DNA of 10,387 bases from Elusimicrobiota bacterium. Lineage in GTDB: Bacteria > Elusimicrobiota > Elusimicrobia > 2-02-FULL-39-32. Location: positions 1-10,387 of the forward strand of contig JAHFBY010000022.1 of NCBI GenBank assembly GCA_023249835.1. The letters run 5' to 3'. The notes under the pieces were generated by a model that had not been told where the DNA came from, did no database searches, and worked only from the letters and a program-made list of their open reading frames with translations. The position numbers and the translations under genes are program-made. Below, piece after piece: positions 1 through 4,986 of this stretch (within the stretch, counting starts at the first letter, position 1; each line of letters begins with the position of its first letter).

Positions 1-440
1 AGACTGCGGCTGAATTGATCTCGGATCGGGCTGATGCCAAAAAGCCCAATATGGGTTTGACGTCATGGAAAAGCGGCAAGGTGCGCAAAGCGGATGTGAC
101 TGTTGCCAAGAATTACCTTAATGAAGAGGAGATGGATGGGCTCAACCGCATCGTCACCATGTATCTGGATTATGCCGAAGATCAAGCTAAACGGCACCGC
201 CAGATTTTTATGCGGGATTGGCGCACGAAGCTGGACGCTTTTTTGCAATTTAACGAACGTGAAATCCTGACCAACCCCGGCAAAGTGAGAAAAGAGGTCG
301 CGGATACTCTGGCGCTGGAACAGTACGAAATCTTTAACCGAAACAGGCTGGGCGTGGAAGCCCGGCAGGAAGCTATCGCGGACGATAAAGAGCTTAAAGA
401 TATCCAAAGCAAATTAGAAAAAAAGAAAAAGAAGAAATAA
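1..440 (+). CDS. RhuM-family protein, C-terminal part (5' end outside the window)
   Basis: The reading frame is open from base 3 and ends at TAA 438-440, so about 145 C-terminal residues are visible; family members are usually well over 300 residues. The TTG at 15 is not a likely start, because the frame upstream of it already reads as family sequence (TAAELI). Recognisable family blocks in order are DRADAKKPNMGLTSW, DVTVAKNYLNEEE, LNRIVTMYLDYAEDQAKR and LDAFLQFNEREIL, followed by a charged helical tail ending in six lysines. RhuM was named from Salmonella pathogenicity island 3; its biochemical function is unknown and homologues are common on islands and near restriction or defence genes. 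No partner gene can be seen because the upstream side is missing. The family call is from memory of these motifs and is firm; the role is open. Confidence 0.88.
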   Translation, partial: TAAELISDRADAKKPNMGLTSWKSGKVRKADVTVAKNYLNEEEMDGLNRIVTMYLDYAEDQAKRHRQIFMRDWRTKLDAFLQFNEREILTNPGKVRKEVADTLALEQYEIFNRNRLGVEARQEAIADDKELKDIQSKLEKKKKKK

Positions 441-478
441 TGACCATGCGACCCCACTTTTCAAGATAGAACAGACAA

Positions 479-1177
479 ATGTGCGGACGATATTCTGCAA
501 CTGCTTACAAGAAAGAACTGATGGTAAGGTTCAAATGTCAGATTGCTGATCAGGATTTTTCAACGCGGTATAATATCGCTCCTATGCAGCAGGCTCCTGT
601 GATAATTAACAATGGATCAGCAATTTTCAAATCGATGCAGTGGGGGTTGGTTCCTTCTTGGGCAAAGGAAGCAGCCCTTGGGAGCAAGATGATTAATGCC
701 CGGGCTGAAACATTGAATCAGAAACCAAGTTTTAGGAAATCATTTGAGCGCCGGCGGTGTTTAGTTCCTGCGGACGGTTTTTATGAATGGAAGAGAGTGG
801 GTGAAAACAAAATAAAAATTCCCATGCGCATTGTTCTTAAGAATCGCGGAGCGTTTGCTTTCGCCGGGTTATGGGACACTTGGCAAAAACCTGATGGAAA
901 CGAATTGCAAACTTTCACGATCATAACAACTCAACCTAACGAATTGATGGACCCAATCCATAACCGTATGCCGGTCATTCTTCATGAAAAAGATGAGGAC
1001 AAGTGGCTTGACCCAGATTTCAAGGATACGTTAAAACTTTCAGATTTGCTTGCTCCATATTCTGCAGATGAAATGGAAGCGTATGAAGTTTTGCCGCTGG
1101 TCAATTCTCCCCGAAATGATTCGCCGGGATGTCTTAAGCCGGTTGAAAGAATCAGAGAACTTTTTGATCCGGCATGA
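479..1177 (+). CDS. SRAP-domain protein (YedK/HMCES type), abasic-site DNA-protein crosslinker
   Basis: This is a 232-residue SOS response-associated peptidase (SRAP) family protein, a normal full length. The family removes its initiator Met so that Cys2 becomes N-terminal and forms a thiazolidine crosslink with abasic sites in single-stranded DNA, shielding them during replication. The signature is complete: MCGR at the N-terminus (Cys2), NIAP at 32-35, WGLVPSW at 55-61, INARAET with Asn73, CLVPADGFYEWK with Glu103, GLWDTW at 130-135, and DPIHNRMP with His161. These correspond to the known catalytic and binding residues of YedK. The ATG at 479 is fixed by the need for Met-Cys-Gly-Arg, although no strong Shine-Dalgarno site precedes it. 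It lies 38 bases after the RhuM-family gene and 9 bases before the broken DUF167 gene, so it may share a transcript with either. No LexA-type operator was recognised upstream. Confidence 0.95.
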   Translation: MCGRYSATAYKKELMVRFKCQIADQDFSTRYNIAPMQQAPVIINNGSAIFKSMQWGLVPSWAKEAALGSKMINARAETLNQKPSFRKSFERRRCLVPADGFYEWKRVGENKIKIPMRIVLKNRGAFAFAGLWDTWQKPDGNELQTFTIITTQPNELMDPIHNRMPVILHEKDEDKWLDPDFKDTLKLSDLLAPYSADEMEAYEVLPLVNSPRNDSPGCLKPVERIRELFDPA

Positions 1178-1186
1178 ACTTAAGCG

Positions 1187-1408
1187 ATGCTGATCAAACT
1201 TAAAGTCCATCCGGATTCCAAACAAAATTCCATTGTAAAGAAGGCAGAAGATGCTTATGAGGTTTGGGTTCGGTCGGCGGCGGAAAGAGGATTGGCGAAT
1301 ACAGCTGCTTTGCAGGCTTTGGCGAAAGCTTAAAATCAGAATGTCGCACGGCTTCACATTGTCAAGGGCGAAACTTCGCCCAATAAGATCGTGAAAGTTT
1401 TGGGCTGA
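1187..1408 (+). pseudogene. DUF167/YggU-family gene with an in-frame stop
   Basis: Reading from ATG 1187 gives LIKLKVHPDSKQNSIV, then EVWVRSAAERGLANTAALQALAKA, a TAA at 1331-1333, and in the same frame VARLHIVKGETSPNKIVKVLG up to TGA 1406-1408. Together this is a nearly full-length DUF167 (YggU) protein of about 73 codons: the P-x-S-K-x-S block, the A-x-x-G-x-AN block and the IVKGETSxNK block are all present in order. Relatives normally have a leucine where the stop falls (KALxxxxxV), so one TTA to TAA change explains it. The family is small and widespread with unknown function. The gene starts 9 bases after the SRAP gene, so the two were probably cotranscribed. A sequencing or assembly error remains possible, and so does translation of a 48-residue fragment. 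The open frame is too short to appear as one intact ORF. Confidence 0.75.
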
Positions 1409-1447
1409 AAACGAAATTTGTGGAGAAAGAACTAATTAGGATGCATC

Positions 1448-2479
1448 GTGGAAAATACGTCTGGCAATATCCGTGAGAAAGTAGAAGAGGTTTACCGCTC
1501 CGAATCGCGCAAGGTGCTGGCGACGTTGATCCGGCTTCTCGGCGATTTCGATTTGGCCGAGGAAGCGCTGCACGACGCCTTCGCCGCGGCGCTTCCAAAA
1601 CTTGCGATTGAACTTGGGTCCCCAACAGGCGAGGAAGACGAGCCCGGGGGCGGGGATTTCGAGGACGACCGGCTGAAGCTCATTTTCACCTGCTGCCACC
1701 CGGCTCTGCCGCCTGAAGCGCGCACGGCCCTGACTTTGCGGGAAGTCTGCGGGTTCACCACCGAAGAGATCGCCCGCGCTTTCCTGACCTCTCCCTCCAC
1801 GCTCGCCCAGCGGATCGTGCGCGCCAAAACGAAGATCAAGGAAGCGCGCATTCCTTATCAAGTTCCTTCGCGCGCGGAGCTGCCCGATCGGCTCGACGCG
1901 GTGCTCCAAGTCATCTATCTCGTTTTCAATGAAGGCTACTCCGCTTCTTCCGGTCAGTCGCTCACGCGGGCGGATCTCTCCGGCGAAGCGATTCGGCTGG
2001 GTCGTCTCCTGCTCGAGCTAATGACTGCGCCGGAAGCCAAGGGGTTGCTCGCGTTAATGCTGTTGCATGAATCGCGCCGCGCTGCCCGGTCCTCCCTCGA
2101 AGGCGAGCTCATCCTTTTAGAAAGCCAGGACCGCTCGCTCTGGAACCAAGACCAAATCATGGAGGGAAAACGTCTCGTGGAAGAAGCCCTGGCGTCCCGC
2201 CGCTACGGTCCCTACACCCTGCAGGCAGCGATTTCTTTGGCGCACGCCGAATCTTCGAATCCCGCCGCGACCGATTGGGCGAGGATCGTGGGGTATTACG
2301 ATCGACTCGCTCGGATGATTCCCTCACCGGTTGTAGAGTTGAACCGCGCCGTCGCCATCGCCATGCGGGACGGCCCAGCCGCAGGGTTGACCCTGGTGGA
2401 TGCCATCCTCGCCCAGGTGGCTCTGGCCGACTATCACCTCGCCCATTCCGCCCGGGCGGAGTTCTGCCGGCGCCCTTGA
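1448..2479 (+). CDS. ECF42-type RNA polymerase sigma factor with TPR-like C-terminal extension, internally deleted and C-terminally shortened
   Basis: The 343-residue product matches the ECF42 group, sigma factors with a long helical/TPR-like C-terminal extension usually encoded beside DGPF proteins, as here. Residues 12-49 are region 2.1-2.2 (VEEVYRSESRKVLATLIRLL, LAEEALHDAFAAAL). Residues 72-135 hold the conserved FEDDRLKLIFTCCHPAL block and region 4 (ALTLREVCGFTTEEIARAF, LAQRIVRAKTKI). The extension follows (VIYLVFNEGYSAS, LTRADLSGEAIRLGRLL, LALMLLHESRRAAR, VVELNRAVAIAMRDGPAAGL). Relatives have about 40 more residues between Leu49 and Pro50, including the NPxAWL and AIDxLRR parts of region 2.3-2.4, and some 30-60 more at the C-terminus. 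Without region 2.3-2.4 it should not melt or read a -10 element, so it is probably inactive or decaying. The GTG start at 1448 has AGG at 1438-1440 upstream. The gene is far richer in GC than its flanks, suggesting transfer. Confidence 0.85.
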   Translation: MENTSGNIREKVEEVYRSESRKVLATLIRLLGDFDLAEEALHDAFAAALPKLAIELGSPTGEEDEPGGGDFEDDRLKLIFTCCHPALPPEARTALTLREVCGFTTEEIARAFLTSPSTLAQRIVRAKTKIKEARIPYQVPSRAELPDRLDAVLQVIYLVFNEGYSASSGQSLTRADLSGEAIRLGRLLLELMTAPEAKGLLALMLLHESRRAARSSLEGELILLESQDRSLWNQDQIMEGKRLVEEALASRRYGPYTLQAAISLAHAESSNPAATDWARIVGYYDRLARMIPSPVVELNRAVAIAMRDGPAAGLTLVDAILAQVALADYHLAHSARAEFCRRP

Positions 2480-2510
2480 ACGCTGCGAGAGGGCCGATAC
2501 AAAATAATTT

Positions 2511-2518
2511 AAAGGAGG
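2511..2518 (+). promoter_or_regulatory. Strong Shine-Dalgarno site of the DGPF gene
   Basis: AAAGGAGG lies 7 bases before ATG 2526, an ideal spacing, and fixes that start. It sits in an AT-rich stretch (2498-2515) that contrasts with the GC-rich genes on both sides. A weak promoter-like pair, TTGAAC (2476-2481) and TACAAA (2498-2503) with 16 bases between, is possible, but both boxes match only 4 of 6 consensus bases. Confidence 0.7.
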
Positions 2519-2525
2519 CACACCT

Positions 2526-3056
2526 ATGAAATACATTTGTTTGGGATACTACGATGAAAAGGATTGGGCCAACAAGACCGAGGGCGAGATCAACGGCATG
2601 ATGGACGAGTGCTTCGCCTACGATGATGTCCTGCGCAAGGGCGGGCATTTTGCGGGCGGGGAAGCCCTGTCGAGCCACCGGAACGCCACTACGCTGCGGT
2701 ACAAGGACGGCAAGGTCGGCATGACGGACGGACCTTATGCGGAGACCAAGGAGCAAATCGGCGGCATCCTGATTTTAGAAGCCAAGGACATGGACGAGGC
2801 CATCCGGCTGATGTCCAAACATCCGGGCGTCAAGAACGGGCCCTTCGATATCCGTCCGGTGGAGGACCTCACTCCTGCCATCCAGGCAAGCGAAAAATGG
2901 CGCGCGGCGAAGAGACTGGCGCCTTTGAGTCCTCTTTCCTTGAGTCCCTCCACGTTGCCACATTTTACCTCGATAAATGCCCTGTCAGGACGGACAGTTA
3001 CAAGGACTTCAAAGAGAAGTCAAGGCCTTTCTTCGAAGGGAAATGTGGGTTTTTAG
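2526..3056 (+). CDS. YCII-related/DGPF-domain protein (ECF42 partner) with an unrelated C-terminal tail
   Basis: Residues 1-130 form a complete YCII-related (DGPF) domain: [14 protein letters not shown] at the start, the [10 protein letters not shown] block at 39-47, the name-giving motif as [14 protein letters not shown] at 67-80 (Tyr instead of Phe, a common variant), then [21 protein letters not shown] to about residue 111 and [10 protein letters not shown], where relatives normally stop. DGPF proteins are small ferredoxin-fold proteins of unknown biochemical function, regularly encoded next to ECF41/ECF42 sigma factors and probably part of the same regulon. Here the gene lies 46 bases after the sigma gene, with its own strong Shine-Dalgarno site. 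Residues 131-176 (nt 2916-3053) are Ser/Leu/Arg-rich with no family resemblance, and the base composition changes there, so I read this as translation past a lost stop or through a rearrangement junction. The domain call is firm; whether the long form is made is not. Confidence 0.87.
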   Translation: MKYICLGYYDEKDWANKTEGEINGMMDECFAYDDVLRKGGHFAGGEALSSHRNATTLRYKDGKVGMTDGPYAETKEQIGGILILEAKDMDEAIRLMSKHPGVKNGPFDIRPVEDLTPAIQASEKWRAAKRLAPLSPLSLSPSTLPHFTSINALSGRTVTRTSKRSQGLSSKGNVGF

Positions 3057-3196
3057 GAGCGGTTATCAATGCCTTTTCTTACGATTTGGAAGGGATCCGA
3101 ACTTCACGATTTTATCTACATGAGGCAAAAATCTGCCCTTGCATTTGTTGCGGACCAACCAGTTTCCACCAGAATTTCTCACTGCTGCGCTCATAA
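2897..3196 (+). other. Stretch without a recognised gene; one open frame of unknown meaning
   Basis: From the end of the DGPF domain (about 2916) to the next gene at 3256 there is no recognisable gene. The + frame 2897-3196 stays open for 99 codons and reads [30 protein letters not shown] and AKICPCICCGPTSF. It has five cysteines near its end, but its putative ATG lies inside the DGPF coding sequence without a ribosome site, and I recognise no family. It could be the remnant of a displaced gene or chance. The part 2982-3038 contains several short inverted repeats (listed separately). The part 3197-3255 is AT-rich and probably carries the promoter of the downstream pair. Confidence 0.25.
2982..3038. 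repeat. Cluster of short perfect inverted repeats
   Basis: Within 57 bases lie CTGTC (2982-2986) and GACAG (2993-2997) with a 6-base loop, GACTTC (3005-3010) and GAAGTC (3016-3021) with a 5-base loop, then the palindromes AAGGCCTT (3022-3029) and CTTCGAAG (3031-3038). There is no following T-run, so this is not an ordinary intrinsic terminator. It may be a structured 3' region, an old repeat element, or coincidence. It sits just beyond the end of the DGPF domain, where base composition changes. Confidence 0.4.
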
Positions 3197-3255
3197 ATAT
3201 GAAAAAAGAGAATTTTAATGCTTAAACAAATTGTAACAAAAATGTAAAATAGTGC

Positions 3256-3549
3256 ATGGCGCAAAAATTGAATGACCAACAGGTTCAGTTGGAACTGAAC
3301 AATCGAGTGGGTTGGCGGGGTGAGCAGGGAAAAATCGTTAAACGTTTTGAGTTTAAGAGTTTTCGCTTGGCTTTTGGTTTTGTCACGGCAGTGGCGTTGG
3401 CCGCGGAAAGAGCGGACCACCACCCCGACGTATTTATTTTTTACAATAAAGTAGATTTAAAACTTTCCACGCACAGCGCCGGAGGGTTAACAGATAAGGA
3501 CTTTGCTCTGGCTGACCAAATTGACCTTCTGGGGCCCGGTCGTCTGTGA
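3256..3549 (+). CDS. phhB: Pterin-4a-carbinolamine dehydratase
   Basis: The 97-residue product is a full-length PCD/DCoH-family protein. The enzyme dehydrates 4a-hydroxytetrahydrobiopterin (or a related 4a-carbinolamine pterin) to the quinonoid dihydropterin in the cytoplasm, recycling the cofactor of aromatic amino acid hydroxylases; many bacterial members occur without a hydroxylase and may act in other pterin chemistry. The signature is complete: KIVKRFEFKSF at 26-36, the active-site ADHHPD with His55 and His56, THSAGGLTDKD with His73 and Asp82, and the ALADQID end. The spacings His55-His73 (18) and His73-Asp82 (9) match the known His61/His79/Asp88 arrangement of the rat protein. The start ATG 3256 has no clear Shine-Dalgarno site. 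The gene overlaps the following HAD gene by 4 bases, so the two are translationally coupled. No hydroxylase or folate gene is visible nearby. The symbol is the common family name only. Confidence 0.93.
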   Translation: MAQKLNDQQVQLELNNRVGWRGEQGKIVKRFEFKSFRLAFGFVTAVALAAERADHHPDVFIFYNKVDLKLSTHSAGGLTDKDFALADQIDLLGPGRL

Positions 3550-4148
3550 CCAAACTTTTTCTTTTTGATTTAGGTAAAGTGTTGGTGGACTTTGATTTTA
3601 CCTTGGCGATTAAGCGTTTGCAAAAGGTTTATCCCATTCAGACCACGCGCGTGATCGCGCTTTTTATGAATTCTGGGCTGAGCGAGGATTGGGACCGCGG
3701 CGCTATTTCTCCTGAGGAGTTTTACAGCATCATGCAAAAGAGCTTAAAACTGCCCATGAGCCTAGCGGAGTTCGTCCCTTATTGGAACGATATTTTCACA
3801 GAAAACGTTGAGATGGCGGCGTTACTAGAAAAACTTAAGGTCCATTACCGGTTGGCCGCGCTATCCAACACCAACGTTTGGCACGTGGCTCACCTAAAGG
3901 CGACATATCCGTGGATTGCCCATTTTGACCCTTTAATCGCTTCTTGCGAGGTCCGGCTCCTCAAGCCCGAGCCGGAAATTTATCAATATGCCCTTAGAGT
4001 TACTCAAACCGTTCCCCAAGATATTCTCTATATCGACGATCTCGCCGCAAACGTTAAAGCCGCTGCCAAACTGGGAATAGACGCTATTCAATTTAAAACC
4101 TACGAGAAACTCATTCTTGAACTAGAAGAAAGAAACATTCAAATCTGA
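3546..4148 (+). CDS. HAD-superfamily IA phosphatase, YihX type
   Basis: This 200-residue cytoplasmic hydrolase matches the YihX-like branch of HAD subfamily IA, whose E. coli member dephosphorylates alpha-D-glucose 1-phosphate. Motif I is FDLGKVLVDFD with nucleophile Asp8; Gly10 replaces the usual second Asp, which is normal for the FDLGNV branch. Motif II is ALSNTN with Ser107, motif III is Lys140 in LLKPEPEIY, and motif IV is LYIDDLAANV with Asp164 and Asp165. Residues 15-80 form the helical cap (EDWDRGAISPEEFY). The GTG start at 3546 overlaps the stop of the pterin dehydratase gene (GTGA), which both supports this start and implies coupling. The substrate cannot be read from sequence; a sugar phosphate or another small phosphomonoester is plausible. 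A link to pterin phosphates through the upstream neighbour would be speculation. The length agrees with the family. Confidence 0.88.
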   Translation: MTKLFLFDLGKVLVDFDFTLAIKRLQKVYPIQTTRVIALFMNSGLSEDWDRGAISPEEFYSIMQKSLKLPMSLAEFVPYWNDIFTENVEMAALLEKLKVHYRLAALSNTNVWHVAHLKATYPWIAHFDPLIASCEVRLLKPEPEIYQYALRVTQTVPQDILYIDDLAANVKAAAKLGIDAIQFKTYEKLILELEERNIQI

Positions 4149-4161
4149 CGGTTTATTCGGG

Positions 4162-4190
4162 TTGACTCTGCTTGACTGAGCATCTATTAT
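4162..4190 (+). promoter_or_regulatory. Predicted sigma-70-type promoter P1 of the lipoprotein-mutY operon
   Basis: TTGACT (4162-4167) and TATTAT (4185-4190) are separated by exactly 17 bases, giving 5 of 6 matches in each box. The predicted transcription start is near 4197, about 64 bases before the first lipoprotein ATG. Confidence 0.6.
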
Positions 4191-4200
4191 CTGGTATATA
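4172..4200 (+). promoter_or_regulatory. Predicted overlapping promoter P2, shifted 10 bases from P1
   Basis: A second TTGACT (4172-4177) and TATATA (4195-4200) are also separated by 17 bases, with a TGG directly before the -10 box (extended -10, TGn). The predicted start is near 4207. P1 and P2 share DNA and cannot both hold polymerase at once; the shift of one helical turn puts both on the same face. Confidence 0.6.
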
Positions 4201-4228
4201 AAAATAATGACCGAGTTTCAACGAAGAA

Positions 4229-4262
4229 ATGGTTGTACGAAGGAGTTATAAGAAAAAACCAT
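4229..4262 (+). promoter_or_regulatory. Shine-Dalgarno site at unusual distance inside a possible hairpin
   Basis: GAAGGAG (4239-4245) is the only good ribosome site before ATG 4261, but it is 15 bases from it; the usual distance is about 5-9. An in-frame TAA at 4249-4251 excludes an earlier start. ATGGTT (4229-4234) and AACCAT (4257-4262) form a perfect 6-base inverted repeat that would put the ribosome site in a 22-base loop and pair the first two bases of the start codon. Confidence 0.4.
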
Positions 4263-4986
4263 GGCGCGATTGGTCTTTTTGCTGTTTTTATTGGCTTTAA
4301 CCGGATGCAGCAGCTTGATGGAGCGCCTGCCCTTCATGGGGAAAAAACTGCCGATGATCGGCGGAGTTTACCGCGAAAACTTTGACGCAGACCGTTTGGT
4401 AGACTTGAACATCGTGCGCAAATTGACCGGCGCTAAAATATTTTATATCTTTCCTAAATACACCACTTATTTGGAGGGCTATATCCGCGGGGCAGTGGTG
4501 GATTATGACGATACGCCAATTGAAGGGATTGTTGTTCGCATTGTGGAAAAAGGCAGGGATTTGCCGGGATATGACCCGGGAATATCCGATGCTAATGGGG
4601 TTTATCGTATCCGCTTTTCTCATCCCATAAAAAAAGACGTCGTGGACGTGCGCGGCGCTATTTCTTATAACCCGCCTTGGTCTCAACAGTTGGACCTTTT
4701 GGGCACAGCTTTAGAGCCACAAACCAAAGAGACAAAGTTTAGGCTTTATTACAACCAAAAGATGGGAATAATCGCCATTGGCGAAGATATCCCCAAGACT
4801 ATTACACGACGGGTGACCGGAACCGCTAAATCGGATAAGGAAAAACAAGAAACAGACCAGAAGTCAAAGCCCGGCGCGCCGGGCAAAGACGTAAAGAAAG
4901 TTCCCGGACAACCGGCGACTGCGGCCCCGGCGCAACAAAAAAAGGCTGACGATTTCTTCGGCAGTTTTGGCGATTTTGGAAATTAA
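4261..4986 (+). CDS. Lipoprotein A with a carboxypeptidase-regulatory-like (CarboxypepD_reg) beta domain
   Basis: The 241-residue product starts with a short lipoprotein signal (MARLVFLLFLLALTGC) with a clear lipobox, Leu13-Thr-Gly-Cys16, so Cys16 should be lipidated and the protein anchored in the envelope; Ser at +2 favours outer-membrane sorting in enterobacterial rules. Residues about 69-135 (YLEGYIRGAVVDYDDTPIEG, ISDANGVYRIRFS) resemble the transthyretin-like carboxypeptidase regulatory beta-sandwich. A second beta segment (KFRLYYNQKMGIIAIGE) spans 159-175. Residues 186-230 are Lys/Pro/Ala/Gln-rich and probably disordered, ending in a Phe/Gly tip, DDFFGSFGDFGN. The protein is a paralogue of the next gene product, which has the same length and domain order. 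I do not know a named family for the full protein. A role in envelope structure or assembly, perhaps with its paralogue, is inference. It is the first gene after the tandem promoters. Confidence 0.82.
   Translation: MARLVFLLFLLALTGCSSLMERLPFMGKKLPMIGGVYRENFDADRLVDLNIVRKLTGAKIFYIFPKYTTYLEGYIRGAVVDYDDTPIEGIVVRIVEKGRDLPGYDPGISDANGVYRIRFSHPIKKDVVDVRGAISYNPPWSQQLDLLGTALEPQTKETKFRLYYNQKMGIIAIGEDIPKTITRRVTGTAKSDKEKQETDQKSKPGAPGKDVKKVPGQPATAAPAQQKKADDFFGSFGDFGN

Noticed and set aside
1187..1408. Recoding (readthrough) of TAA in the DUF167 gene
   Set aside because: TAA is the least read-through stop, no stimulating downstream structure is evident, and other genes in the window end with TAA normally (for example MutY and SRAP's neighbours), so a mutation or sequence error is simpler.
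1409..1447. Attachment site or insertion-sequence end at the left edge of the GC-rich patch
   Set aside because: No matching direct repeat was found near 2916-3000, and there is no transposase or integrase in the window.
1436..1909. Long minus-strand frame (157 codons) opposite the sigma gene
   Set aside because: It is Arg/Gly/Pro-rich, has no family motif, and mirrors the GC-rich codon pattern of the real ECF42 gene on the + strand.
2157..2756. Minus-strand frame of 199 codons over the sigma/DGPF boundary
   Set aside because: It crosses two recognisable + strand genes and consists of Arg/Pro/Ser-rich sequence typical of antisense shadows of GC-rich genes.
3567..3578. Loss of the second catalytic Asp in HAD motif I (Gly10)
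   Set aside because: FDLGxV is the normal motif I of the YihX-like branch, so this is not evidence of inactivation.
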